Positions 1 to 8,112 of a stretch of 64,000 nucleotides of DNA are shown here, piece by piece (the first letter of the stretch is position 1; each line of letters opens with the position of its first letter). The notes under the pieces were generated by a model. The model had not been told where the DNA came from and searched no databases. It was given only the letters and a program-made list of their open reading frames with translations. The stretch lies in contig NZ_CABVGP010000001.1 in assembly GCF_902497555.1 (NCBI RefSeq), positions 2,522,501 to 2,586,500 on the forward strand, written 5' to 3'. The translations under genes and the position numbers were made by a program. Source of the DNA: Amycolatopsis camponoti. Lineage in GTDB: Bacteria; Actinomycetota; Actinomycetes; Mycobacteriales; Pseudonocardiaceae.

Positions 1-525
1 GCGGAGTTCTTCGGCAGCCTGCCCGGCACGATCGACCACGTGCTGGTCACCGCGGGCGGGCCGCACTACGGGCCGTTGCTGGAGATGAGCGCCGAGGACG
101 TGCGGACGGCGGTCAGCGACCACATCGTCGTCTCCCTCGAGATCGCCCGGCACGCCGCTCCGAAGATGCGGCCGGGCGGGGCGATCCTGCTGATGGGCGG
201 CACCGGGGGCCGGCGCATCGGGCACGGCCTGGGCATCGTCTCGGCGGCGACCGCCGCGCTGCCGCCGTTCACCGCGGCGCTCGCACTCGAACTCGCGCCC
301 GTGCGCGTCAACCTGATCGCCGCGGGGTTCGTGGACACGCCGCTGTCGGCGACGCTGCTCGGGGACCAGCTGGAGGACCGCCGCGCCGAGCTGCGCGAGA
401 AGCTCCCGATCGGCCGGGTGGTCGGCCCGGCCGACGTCGCCGCGCTGGCCGTCCACCTGATGACCAACACCGCCCTGACGGGCGCGACGTACGACATCGA
501 CGGCGGGCAGCAGTTCGTCTTCTGA
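1..525 (+). CDS. SDR family oxidoreductase, 3' part (5' end outside window)
   Basis: This is the C-terminal ~174 residues of a short-chain dehydrogenase/reductase. The frame is open from base 1, so the start and the Rossmann GxxxGxG motif lie upstream. Visible family features are the NAG-like strand end (VLVTAGG), a conserved hydrophobic strand followed by GGTGGRR where the catalytic Ser usually sits, and the C-terminal block ELAPVRVNLIAAGFVDTPL that follows the active-site helix. The tail TGATYDIDGGQQFVF is typical of classical SDRs. The canonical YxxxK is not evident: the corresponding helix reads GIVSAATAAL, so Tyr and Lys appear replaced. Substrate is unknown. It converges on the LysR gene 28 bp downstream. 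Confidence 0.85.
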   Translation, partial: AEFFGSLPGTIDHVLVTAGGPHYGPLLEMSAEDVRTAVSDHIVVSLEIARHAAPKMRPGGAILLMGGTGGRRIGHGLGIVSAATAALPPFTAALALELAPVRVNLIAAGFVDTPLSATLLGDQLEDRRAELREKLPIGRVVGPADVAALAVHLMTNTALTGATYDIDGGQQFVF

Positions 526-553
526 GCGGTGGGGCCGCGCCGGGGCCACCGGA

Positions 554-1465
554 TCAGGTGTCGGTTTCCAGGGCGGCGGTCCGCAAGGCGGCGGCGACGC
601 GGGCCGCCGGTTCCGGCAGTGGCCGGGGGACGTGGGCGAGCACGATGCGGCGTCGCTCGCCGGGGCCGCCGCGGATGGGCAGCACCCGGACTCCCGCCGG
701 CAGCACGGATCCGAGCGCGCCGGGCACGGTGGTGATGCCGCAGCCGGCCGCGACGAGGTGCAGCTTGGCCAGCCAGTCGCGTGCGGTGTGGGCGATCTCG
801 GGACGTTCGTCGAGGCCGGGCCACACGCCCATCGCCTGGTCTTCGCCGGAGCCGCCGATCCAGCGGTGCCCGCGCAGGTCGGCGACGTCGATGTAGTCCC
901 GGCGGGCGAGGGGGTGGCCGTCGGGCACCGCGACGCGCAGGCTGCGCTCGGTGAGCGTCCGCAGGACCAGGGCCGGGGTTTCGGTGTCGGGTGGGCGGAA
1001 CGGCGGTGCGGAGGCCAGCAGTGCGAGGTCGACGGTGCCGGCGCGCAGGGCGCGGACCAGCGCCGGGGTCCGGCCCTCGCGGCTGAGCACGGTGATGGCG
1101 GGGTGGGTGCGCCGTAGGGCGGCGAGCGCGCGCGGCACCAGGTCGGCCCCCGCGGTGGGGAACCAGCCGAGCCGGACCGTCCCTTCCTCGCCGGGCAGCC
1201 CGGCCAGCTCGCGCGCGGTGGCGTCGAGCTGGTCGATGACGTCGGCGGCCCGGCGGACCACGAGCTGCCCGGCCGAGGTGAGCCGGACTCCGTCGTGGCG
1301 CCGTTCCAGCAACGGGGTGCCCGCCGCGCGTTCCAGGGACGCGATCTGGCGGGAGACCGCGGACTGGGTGTAGCCGAGCGCGGTGGCCGCGGCGGTGAGG
1401 GTGCCGCGCTCGGCGACCTCGCGGAACACCCGCAACGCGGTCAACGACGCATCGGAGAAGGACAT
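554..1465 (-). CDS. LysR family transcriptional regulator
   Basis: This 303-residue protein has the usual LysR length and layout. Residues ~8-65 form the winged helix-turn-helix (LTALRVFREVAERGTLTAA, then ALGYTQSAVSRQIASLE). The rest is a periplasmic-binding-protein-like effector domain beginning near GTVRLGWFPTAG. It is divergent from two overlapping SDR genes whose first start lies 70 bp away, so it most likely controls them and itself. A 6-bp-arm inverted repeat sits directly upstream of its ATG. The effector is unknown. Confidence 0.9.
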   Translation of the reverse strand: MSFSDASLTALRVFREVAERGTLTAAATALGYTQSAVSRQIASLERAAGTPLLERRHDGVRLTSAGQLVVRRAADVIDQLDATARELAGLPGEEGTVRLGWFPTAGADLVPRALAALRRTHPAITVLSREGRTPALVRALRAGTVDLALLASAPPFRPPDTETPALVLRTLTERSLRVAVPDGHPLARRDYIDVADLRGHRWIGGSGEDQAMGVWPGLDERPEIAHTARDWLAKLHLVAAGCGITTVPGALGSVLPAGVRVLPIRGGPGERRRIVLAHVPRPLPEPAARVAAALRTAALETDT

Positions 1466-1471
1466 GACTTC

Positions 1472-1492
1472 AACGCATACCAGGTTTGCGTT
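1472..1492. promoter_or_regulatory. Putative LysR operator
   Basis: AACGCA (1472-1477) and TGCGTT (1487-1492) are perfect 6-bp arms around a 9-bp spacer, starting 7 bp upstream of the LysR ATG and 44 bp before the first SDR start. Position and dyad symmetry fit an autoregulatory and activating LysR site. This is inference from sequence. Confidence 0.5.
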
Positions 1493-1535
1493 TCTTTCGC
1501 TTTCCGCATGGCCGAGCCGGTCCTAGCGTGGAGTC

Positions 1536-2474
1536 ATGGACCTGATCACCACCCCCTTCGGATTCAGCAGCACCGCCCTGGACGTCGCCCGGGGTGCCGA
1601 CCTCACCGGCCGGCGGGCCGTGGTGACCGGCGCGTCGTCCGGCCTCGGCGTCGAGACCGCGCGCGCACTGGCCGCCACCGGCGCGGAGGTCACCCTGGCC
1701 GTCCGCGACGTCGAGGCGGGGGAGCGGGCCGCGCGGGACATCGCCGCCACCACCGGCAGCACCGCGCCGCGCGTCGCCCCACTGGATCTCGCCGATCCCG
1801 CCTCGGTCGCCGCGTTCACCGGGTCCTGGGGCGGCCCGCTGCACGTCCTCGTGCACAACGCCGGGGTGATGGCCACGCCGGAGCGGTACACGCCGCAGGG
1901 CTGGGAGCTGCAGTTCGCCACCAACCACCTCGGGCACTTCGCCCTGGCCACCGGCTTGCACGGCGCGCTGGCCGCCGACGGTGCCGCCCGGATCGTGGTG
2001 GTCAGCTCGACCGGGCACATGCAGTCGCCGGTGGTCTTCGACGACGTCAACTTCGCCTTCCGGCGCTACGACCCGTGGCTCGCCTACGGCCAGTCCAAGA
2101 CCGCCAACGTGCTCTTCGCCGTCGAAGCGACGCGCCGCTGGGCGCGGGACGGCATCACCGCGAACGCGCTGATGCCGGGCGCGATCTACACGAACCTGCA
2201 GCGCCACACCGGCGGCCGCGGCAGCGGCCAGGTCCCGCCCGAGCTGATCAAGACCCCGGAACAGGGCGCCGCCACGTCGGTCCTGCTCGCGACGTCACCG
2301 CTGCTCGACGGGATCGGCGGTCGTTACTTCGCCGACTGCGAGGAGACGGCGACCATCGACCGCCGAGGCGAAGCCCCGCCCTTGCACGGCGTGGCCCGCT
2401 ACGCGCTCGACCCCGAAGGCGCCGAGCGCCTGTGGACCCTGTCGGAAACCCTGCTCGCGAAAGGAATCGCATGA
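1536..2474 (+). CDS. SDR family NAD(P)-dependent oxidoreductase
   Basis: A 312-residue short-chain dehydrogenase. Seen: cofactor motif TGASSGLG (residues ~31-38), NAG motif (HNAGVMA), catalytic Ser in VVSSTGH, and YGQSKTAN carrying the YxxxK pair. Length and the internal FDDVNF segment resemble the retinol-dehydrogenase/WWOX-like atypical SDR group common in actinomycetes. The next gene overlaps it by 4 bp (ATGA), so the two are translationally coupled. The divergent LysR gene suggests substrate-induced expression. The substrate cannot be read from sequence. Confidence 0.9.
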   Translation: MDLITTPFGFSSTALDVARGADLTGRRAVVTGASSGLGVETARALAATGAEVTLAVRDVEAGERAARDIAATTGSTAPRVAPLDLADPASVAAFTGSWGGPLHVLVHNAGVMATPERYTPQGWELQFATNHLGHFALATGLHGALAADGAARIVVVSSTGHMQSPVVFDDVNFAFRRYDPWLAYGQSKTANVLFAVEATRRWARDGITANALMPGAIYTNLQRHTGGRGSGQVPPELIKTPEQGAATSVLLATSPLLDGIGGRYFADCEETATIDRRGEAPPLHGVARYALDPEGAERLWTLSETLLAKGIA

Positions 2475-3301
2475 CCGCGAAGGTCGCCCTCGTCACCGGC
2501 GCCACCCAAGGCCTGGGGCTCGCCCTCGTCGAGGGGCTCGCCGCCCGGATGTCCACCGAGGACACCGTGTACCTCACCGGCCGGGACGCCGGACGCGTCG
2601 CCCAGGCCGTCGAAGCACTGCCCGCCGGCGGGGCCCGCGTCCGCGGCGAGGTCCTCGACGTCGCCGGCCCCCACGAGGCCGGCCGCCTCGCCGAGCGGCT
2701 GGCCGAGCGCCACGGCGGCGTCGACATCGTGTTCGGCAACGCCGTCATGCGCGTCGGGCCCGAGGACGACCCGCGCGAGATCGTCGGCGCCTACGCCGAG
2801 GTCAACAACTTCGGCACCACCCGGCTGCTGCGGGCGTTCGCGCCGCTGCTGCGCGACGGCGGCCGGTTCCTCGTCGTGGCCAGCTCGTTCGGCACGCTGA
2901 ACCACCTCGCGCCCGCACTGCACGGCCGGTTCGACGGACTGTCCTCTTTGGACGAGGTGGACAAGCAGGTGGCGGTCTGGCGCGATGCGGTCGCCGACGG
3001 CAGCGCCCGCGGCGGCGACTGGCCGGGGTTCGTCAACATCCCGTCCAAGATCGGCCAGGTCGCGGCCGTGCGTGCGCTCGCGGGTGAGCGGAGGGAAGCC
3101 GACCTGGCCCGGGACATCCTGCTGGCCGCCGTCTGCCCGGGCATGATGAACACCCCGACGTCGGCGATGTGGTGGGACGTGCGCGACGCCCCGAGCCCCG
3201 CCCAGGCGGCGGAAGTGCTGCTGGATCTCGTGTTCCGGCCCGTGGACCCCGCCCAGTACGGCGGGCTGGTCCGCGACGGCGAGGTCCTGCCCTGGCGATG
3301 A
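2471..3301 (+). CDS. SDR family NAD(P)-dependent oxidoreductase
   Basis: This 276-residue SDR starts at the ATG overlapping the previous stop. Seen: TGATQGLG cofactor motif near the N-terminus, GNAVM in place of the usual NAG, and VVASSFGT with the catalytic Ser. The region where YxxxK is expected reads FVNIPSKIGQ, so Lys is present but the Tyr is replaced by a non-aromatic residue. Carbonyl-reductase-like C-terminus (CPGMMNT.TSAMW). It could act with the preceding SDR on one pathway or partner it as a heteromer. The unusual active site makes the reaction uncertain. Confidence 0.88.
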   Translation: MTAKVALVTGATQGLGLALVEGLAARMSTEDTVYLTGRDAGRVAQAVEALPAGGARVRGEVLDVAGPHEAGRLAERLAERHGGVDIVFGNAVMRVGPEDDPREIVGAYAEVNNFGTTRLLRAFAPLLRDGGRFLVVASSFGTLNHLAPALHGRFDGLSSLDEVDKQVAVWRDAVADGSARGGDWPGFVNIPSKIGQVAAVRALAGERREADLARDILLAAVCPGMMNTPTSAMWWDVRDAPSPAQAAEVLLDLVFRPVDPAQYGGLVRDGEVLPWR

Positions 3302-3307
3302 CCCCGG

Positions 3308-3889
3308 TCAGGCCGGTGGCGGCGCCTGGAGACCGGAGAACACGGCGGCGATCAGGCGCCGCCCCTGTGCCGCACCCTCGTCGTCGTTCGCGACGCGCCA
3401 CAGGAAGCTCATCAGCATGATGATGTCGGCCGGGTCGTGGCCGGGGGCGATGGTGCCCTCGGCCACGCAGGCGTCGACGAGCTTCTTCACCGCCGCGGTG
3501 GTCGGCGCCCACGAGTCGCTGATCACGTTCTGGGCGGCGGCGCTGTGCAGGGCGTCGCCGAGGCCGTGCTTGATGCGGATGTAGGCCGACAGCGTCTCGA
3601 ACCACTCGATGAAGGCGGCTTTCGCGGACGAGTGGCGGGCCAGCACGTCGTCGGCGGTGGTGGTCAGGCGTTCGATGTCGTGCTCGTAGGCCGCGAGGAT
3701 CAGGTCCTGCCGGGTGGGGAAGTGGCGGTAGAGCGTTCCGGCGCCGACGCCGGCGCGCTTGGCGACGTCGTTCAGCGGCACGAGCGGGTCCGCCGCGAAC
3801 AGCTCGTGGGCGGCCTCGATGATCGCGACACGGTTGCGCGCGGCGGCCTTCCGCTGCGTGCCGTAGGTGCCCGGCGTCTGGTCGGTCAT
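3308..3889 (-). CDS. TetR/AcrR family transcriptional regulator
   Basis: A ~193-residue TetR repressor. The N-terminal HTH is clear (NRVAIIEAAHELF, then VAKRAGVGAGTLYRHFPTR, the recognition helix). The C-terminal ligand domain ends with a W-R-A stretch typical of actinomycete TetR proteins. I chose the ATG at 3889 (MTDQTPG); an in-frame upstream ATG at 3907 would add six residues. Its stop lies 6 bp from the SDR stop (convergent). It is divergent from the aldo/keto reductase, and the shared intergenic region carries three palindromes, so repression of both is likely. Confidence 0.88.
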   Translation of the reverse strand: MTDQTPGTYGTQRKAAARNRVAIIEAAHELFAADPLVPLNDVAKRAGVGAGTLYRHFPTRQDLILAAYEHDIERLTTTADDVLARHSSAKAAFIEWFETLSAYIRIKHGLGDALHSAAAQNVISDSWAPTTAAVKKLVDACVAEGTIAPGHDPADIIMLMSFLWRVANDDEGAAQGRRLIAAVFSGLQAPPPA

Positions 3890-3910
3890 GACTCGATGAT
3901 GCCTCACGCT

Positions 3911-3965
3911 TTGACATGCGGAGAACTCTCCGCTAGTTTCGGAGGTACTTCCGGAGAATCCTCCG
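3911..3965 (+). promoter_or_regulatory. Aldo/keto reductase promoter with three CGGA-N6-TCCG operators
   Basis: A near-consensus promoter, TTGACA (3911-3916), 17-bp spacer, TAGTTT (3934-3939), points at the reductase gene. The spacer contains a perfect 7-2-7 inverted repeat (3918-3933). Two more copies of CGGA-N6-TCCG follow at 3940-3953 and 3952-3965. A repressor on the first site would cover both promoter hexamers. Assignment to the adjacent TetR protein is inference. Confidence 0.7.
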
Positions 3966-3991
3966 CGAGTTTACCCCCTGGAGAACCCCTC

Positions 3992-5041
3992 ATGCGTTAC
4001 GTGAAGCTCGGCACCACCGGCCTGGAGGTCTCGCCCATCGCGATCGGCGCGATGACCTACGGCGAGCCCGACCGCGGCCACCCCGTGTGGTCCCTGGGCG
4101 AGGAGCAGGCCCGCCCCCTGATCAAGCACGCCCTGGACGCGGGCATCACCTTCTTCGACACCGCGAACATGTACTCCAACGGCTCCAGCGAGGAAATCCT
4201 CGGCCGTGCGTTGAAGGACTTCGCCGACCGCGACGACGTCGTGATCGCCACCAAGCTGCGCCACCCCATGCGCCCCGGTCCCAACGGGAAAGGCTTGTCC
4301 CGCAAGGCGATCATGACCGAGGTCGACCACAGCCTCCGGCGGCTCGGCACCGACTACATCGACCTCTACCAGATCCACCGCAACGACCACGCGACTCCGC
4401 TGGAGGAGACCCTCGAAGCGCTGCACGACCTGGTCAAGGCGGGCAAGGTGCGCTACCTCGGCGCGTCGTCGATGTTCGCCTGGGAGTTCGCCAAGGCCCT
4501 GCACCTGCAGAAGCAGCACGGCTGGGCGCGGTTCGTGTCCATGCAGGACCACTACAACCTGCTCGCCCGTGAAGAAGAACGCGAGATGATCCCGCTGTGC
4601 CTGGACGAAGGCGTCGGCACGATCATCTGGAGCCCCCTGGGGCGCGGCCGGCTGGCCCGCGCCTGGGACGAGGCGAAGTCGACCGCCCGCTCCGACACCG
4701 ATGGCGCGTACGCCGACCTGCTCTACTCGCCGACCGAGGAGGCGTCCAACCGCGCGATCATCGACGCGGTCGGGAAAGTCGCCGCCGAGCACGGCGTGAG
4801 CCGCGCGGCGATCGCCCTGGCCTGGCTGCACCGCCAGCCGGTGGTCACCGCCCCGCTGGTCGGCGCCGGTTCGACCAAGCAGATCGACGACGCCATCGCC
4901 TCCTTGGACGTCGAGCTCACCGACGAAGACGTCCGCGCCCTCACTGCCCCGTACACGCCGCGGTACGACTGGCAGGGCGTCTCGGACGAGGCGACCATGG
5001 ACGCGATCCGCGCCCGCGTCCCGGGCATGGCGCTGAAGTGA
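3992..5041 (+). CDS. Aldo/keto reductase
   Basis: A 349-residue NADP(H)-dependent (beta/alpha)8 aldo/keto reductase. The catalytic tetrad is visible as D56, Y61, K88 and H129 (DTANMYS, ATKLRH, QIHRND). The C-terminal cofactor region has the family pattern PLVGAGSTKQIDDA. The start is the ATG with GGAG 9 bp upstream, because the open frame extends upstream without family similarity. The length and the MRYVKLGTTGLEVSPI opening resemble the YajO/voltage-gated K-channel-beta branch, which reduces small aldehydes and ketones. The strong promoter with embedded palindromes implies inducible control by the divergent TetR protein. Confidence 0.93.
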   Translation: MRYVKLGTTGLEVSPIAIGAMTYGEPDRGHPVWSLGEEQARPLIKHALDAGITFFDTANMYSNGSSEEILGRALKDFADRDDVVIATKLRHPMRPGPNGKGLSRKAIMTEVDHSLRRLGTDYIDLYQIHRNDHATPLEETLEALHDLVKAGKVRYLGASSMFAWEFAKALHLQKQHGWARFVSMQDHYNLLAREEEREMIPLCLDEGVGTIIWSPLGRGRLARAWDEAKSTARSDTDGAYADLLYSPTEEASNRAIIDAVGKVAAEHGVSRAAIALAWLHRQPVVTAPLVGAGSTKQIDDAIASLDVELTDEDVRALTAPYTPRYDWQGVSDEATMDAIRARVPGMALK

Positions 5042-5277
5042 CCCCGATCATCCGCTCCGGCGCGAACGGCCTCATCGCGGTCCACACCTACGTGCGCAGG
5101 GGGTAGTGATCGCCGGGAACTTGATGGCGATCACCGTCGGCAGTGGCCTCATCGCCCGCACCGCATCCGACGGGGGCATGCTGCCGGTCGCGGTTTCGGG
5201 TTGAGGCTCCGACAGGGGATCGTTCCGGCGACCTGGCGCAGCCGGGACGGCGCCTTCATCGTCGCGACGGCCTCGGG

Positions 5278-6234
5278 CTAGAGGTCGATGACGACCTTGC
5301 CGTGCACGTGCCGGCCGGCCTGGAGTTCGGCCGCCTGGCGGATCCGGTCGATCGGGAAGCTTGCCGCGATCGGCACCCGGATCCGGCCCGCCGCGACCAG
5401 GCGGGCGATCTCGTCCAGTGCGCCGGGAGCGGCGTTCGCGCCGTTGGCCCCCGGCACGCCCTCGACCTGTACGGCGATGGTGCAGATGCGGTCGCCCGGG
5501 ACGCCGAGTTCCTTTGCGGTGTGGGCTGTTTCCGTTCCGTGCAGGTCGATCGCGGCGGTCACGCCGCCGGGGGCGAGGGCTCGGACGCGGTCGGCCAGGC
5601 CGTCGCCGTACGTGACCGGCTCGGCGCCGAGGTCGCGGAGGAAGTCGAACGATGTCGCCGATCCCGTCCCGATCACGCGCGCTCCCGTGAGCCGGGCCAG
5701 TTGGACGGCGAACACCCCGACTCCGCCCGCCGCGCCGCCGATCAGCAGGGTGTCGTCCGGGCCGGGGGAGACCACGGCGAGGGCGGCGGATGCCGTGCGG
5801 CCGGCGATCGCGAGGGTGGCGGCGGTGCGGTCGTCGACGCCGTCGGGGGTGTGATGCGCTTCGTTCGCCGCGATCTCCCCGGCCGCGTCGATCACCACGA
5901 AGCCGGCGACCGCGCGGGACAGGGCGCTCCCGAACACCCGGTCGCCCGGTGCGAAGGCGGTCACCCCCGCACCGACCTGGTCGACCACTCCCGCGTAGTC
6001 GGACCCGAACCCGGCCGGCAGGCTCAAGCCGAACCGGGCGGCGGTGTCCGCGTCGGCGGTCATGATCCAGTCCATCGGGTTGAGACCGGCCGCGGTGACC
6101 CGCACCCGGACCTGGCCGGCGCCGGCCCGCGGCGCGGGAATCTCCCGGACGTCCAGGACTTCGGGACCGCCGAACGCGTCGAGCTGGACTGCCCTGCTCG
6201 TGGCCGTCGACGGGTGCGCGCTCTGGTGCTGCAT
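5278..6234 (-). CDS. NADP-dependent quinone oxidoreductase-like alcohol dehydrogenase
   Basis: A 318-residue medium-chain dehydrogenase of the zinc-independent quinone oxidoreductase type. Seen: GroES-like N-domain (AGLNPMDW, GSDYAGVVDQVG), nucleotide-binding GGAAGGVGVFAVQLA, and a C-terminal GKVVIDL. The Cys/His zinc ligands of classical ADHs are absent. It probably reduces quinones or enones with NADPH. It is divergent from a TetR gene 94 bp away, with two palindromes between them. The 236 bp downstream (5042-5277) contain no gene I can support. Confidence 0.9.
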   Translation of the reverse strand: MQHQSAHPSTATSRAVQLDAFGGPEVLDVREIPAPRAGAGQVRVRVTAAGLNPMDWIMTADADTAARFGLSLPAGFGSDYAGVVDQVGAGVTAFAPGDRVFGSALSRAVAGFVVIDAAGEIAANEAHHTPDGVDDRTAATLAIAGRTASAALAVVSPGPDDTLLIGGAAGGVGVFAVQLARLTGARVIGTGSATSFDFLRDLGAEPVTYGDGLADRVRALAPGGVTAAIDLHGTETAHTAKELGVPGDRICTIAVQVEGVPGANGANAAPGALDEIARLVAAGRIRVPIAASFPIDRIRQAAELQAGRHVHGKVVIDL

Positions 6235-6273
6235 GGACGCCTGTCTCCTTGGGGGTGAGGGAACGCAGCGAAA

Positions 6274-6326
6274 CGGACTATGCTCCGTTTACCAGATCGA
6301 CTCTAACACAACCGGAGCGTGATCCG
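6274..6326. promoter_or_regulatory. Two CGGA-N6-TCCG palindromes between oxidoreductase and TetR genes
   Basis: Site 1 (6274-6287) extends to a perfect 7-6-7 repeat (6271-6290, AAACGGA...TCCGTTT). Site 2 is at 6313-6326, just before the TTG start of the TetR gene. The half-sites match the three palindromes at 3919-3965. Confidence 0.6.
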
Positions 6327-6328
6327 TT

Positions 6329-6910
6329 TTGGCTGACGTGGAGACGCGAGGACCCCGCGCGGACGCGACCCGCAACCGCGACCAGTTGCTCGCCGTCGCG
6401 ACCCGCATGTTCGTCTCGGCCGACGCCGAGCCGTCGATGCGGGCGATCGCGCGCGAGGCCGGGGTCGGCATCGCCACGCTCTACCGGCACTTCCCGACCC
6501 GCGAGTCGCTGGTCGACGCGGTCTACCGGGACCAGGTCGTGCGGCTGACGACGGGGGCAGGCGAGCTGCTCGGCGAGCTGCCCCCGGCCGCGGCGATGCG
6601 GCGCTGGATGGACTTGTTCGGGGACTGGATCGCGACCAAGAACGGCATGCTCGACACGCTGCTCGCGATGATCGAGGTGGGCGAGATCGCCCATGCCCGG
6701 ACCCGGACCGAGCTGCTGGCGGCCATCGACACGATCCTCGACGCCGGCCGCGCGGCGGGCGACCTCCGCTCCGACGTCACCGCCGAAGACATCGCCGCGT
6801 CCCTCATCGGCATCTTCACCGTGGCCCCCCGGCCCGAGCACGAAGCCAAGGCCGGTCGCCTGCTGAACCTGCTCATGGACGGCCTCCGGCCCACGGCCCG
6901 GCCGGTCTGA
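6329..6910 (+). CDS. TetR/AcrR family transcriptional regulator
   Basis: A 193-residue TetR repressor starting at a TTG with GGAG 13 bases upstream. The HTH reads MRAIAREAGVGIATLYRHFPTR; its recognition helix is almost the same as that of the TetR protein at 3308-3889 (both AGVG-x-x-TLYRHFPTR). The C-terminal half matches the SBD domain common in actinomycete TetR proteins that control neighbouring reductases (DLFGDWIATKNGML). It probably represses itself and the divergent oxidoreductase through the CGGA-N6-TCCG sites. Confidence 0.88.
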   Translation: MADVETRGPRADATRNRDQLLAVATRMFVSADAEPSMRAIAREAGVGIATLYRHFPTRESLVDAVYRDQVVRLTTGAGELLGELPPAAAMRRWMDLFGDWIATKNGMLDTLLAMIEVGEIAHARTRTELLAAIDTILDAGRAAGDLRSDVTAEDIAASLIGIFTVAPRPEHEAKAGRLLNLLMDGLRPTARPV

Positions 6911-6990
6911 GCCCGATTCCGGGCGACTTGGTCGCGGAAAGCGATCAGTGGCCCGATGAATGGCGACACCACCCCGGCCGAGGCCGCCTC

Positions 6991-7932
6991 TCAGGAGCGT
7001 GCGGTGCGGCGGCGCAGGTCGCCCGGCGTGAGGCCGAAGTGCTTCTTGAACATCCGGCTGAAGTGGGCCGCGTCGGTGATGCCCCATCGCTGGGCGACCT
7101 GGATCACCGGCTCGTCCACCGCGGCCGACGAAAGATCGCGATGGGCAGCCTGCAGCCGCTGCTCCCGCAGGTAGCCCGCGACCGTCGTGCCGTCGCCGGA
7201 GAAGATCCGGTGCAGGTAGCTCAGCGAGAGGTTGCACGACGCCGCCACGTCCGCCGGGGACAGCTTCGGGTCACCCAGGTTGCGGACGATGAACGACTTC
7301 GCCAGGGACAGGTGGATCTCCGGTGGGCTGCCGCCGATCCCGTCCTCCGACATCAACGCGACGTACACGCTCACCATCGCCTGCTGCAGGGCCAGTTGCT
7401 GGCGCGGAGCGGCCTCCGTCACCTGCCGCGCCATCGACGTGAGGAGCGCGGCGGCCGCGGTGCCGACGCCCTCCTGGGAGGAGAAGATCCGTGCGGTGTG
7501 GTCCTTCTGCACCTTCTCCGGCACCGGGAGCAGCCTCTTCGGCAGCAGGCAGATCGTGAACTGGAATTCCTCGCCGGTCCGGAAGGCGAACGCACGGGAG
7601 CTGTCGTAGAACAGCAGATCGCCCGGCGTCAGGGTGGCGGTCCGGCCGTCTTGCTCCACCGTCGCCTGACCGTGGTCCTGCAACAGGAGGTGGAGGACTC
7701 CGGGGTCTTCGGTGCGGATGTCGCGGGTCCGTCGTTCGAACGTGTGCCGGGTGGCGCGGATCCGCCGCAGCCGGGTCTCGGCGACGTCGCCACCGGCGAC
7801 CCTCCCGCGCAGGGCGGACCCGACCGGCTCGACCGCGAGCGGCACGAACTGGTCGCACACGATCGAGCGCCAGTAGTCGACGCGTTCCGGGGGCGGCCGG
7901 TCCGCGGCATCGATCTGCACCGCACCTGACAT
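6991..7932 (-). CDS. AraC family transcriptional regulator (likely nitrile/aldoxime operon activator)
   Basis: A ~313-residue regulator with an N-terminal AraC-binding-like domain (YWRSIVCDQFVPLAVEP) and a C-terminal double HTH (SPADVAASCNLSLSYLHRIF, then VAQRWGITDAAHFSRMFKKHFG). I chose the ATG at 7932 because the domain begins right after it; the frame is open to 8016. A TTGACA on the minus strand at 7962-7967 may be its -35, which would put transcription close to the ATG. It is divergent from the amidase-nitrile hydratase-aldoxime dehydratase operon, as AraC-type regulators are in aldoxime/nitrile clusters of Rhodococcus. Control of that operon is therefore likely. Confidence 0.88.
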   Translation of the reverse strand: MSGAVQIDAADRPPPERVDYWRSIVCDQFVPLAVEPVGSALRGRVAGGDVAETRLRRIRATRHTFERRTRDIRTEDPGVLHLLLQDHGQATVEQDGRTATLTPGDLLFYDSSRAFAFRTGEEFQFTICLLPKRLLPVPEKVQKDHTARIFSSQEGVGTAAAALLTSMARQVTEAAPRQQLALQQAMVSVYVALMSEDGIGGSPPEIHLSLAKSFIVRNLGDPKLSPADVAASCNLSLSYLHRIFSGDGTTVAGYLREQRLQAAHRDLSSAAVDEPVIQVAQRWGITDAAHFSRMFKKHFGLTPGDLRRRTARS

Positions 7933-8112
7933 GGGCCAACAGTGCGACGCGACCGGAACCTTGTCAACTTCGTGCGGGGTCCGCGGGCCCTTCGCTGTAC
8001 GTCCGTGCCCTGACATTGACTCTCGCTATCCAAGGCCGCCGCACCTCGTTGACCCCGGCGCGCCGCGGGCATTCGATCGCTCGCAGACACCGGACCTTGA
8101 CGAGGAGAAACC

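Noticed and set aside
1295..2470. Upstream extension of the second SDR's open frame across LysR and the first SDR
   Set aside because: No similarity and Arg-rich; the ATGA start at 2471 gives a normal SDR N-terminus.
7933..8112. B12 or other riboswitch before the nitrile hydratase operon
   Set aside because: The 180-bp region has no B12-box-like sequence or conserved folds that I can recognise.
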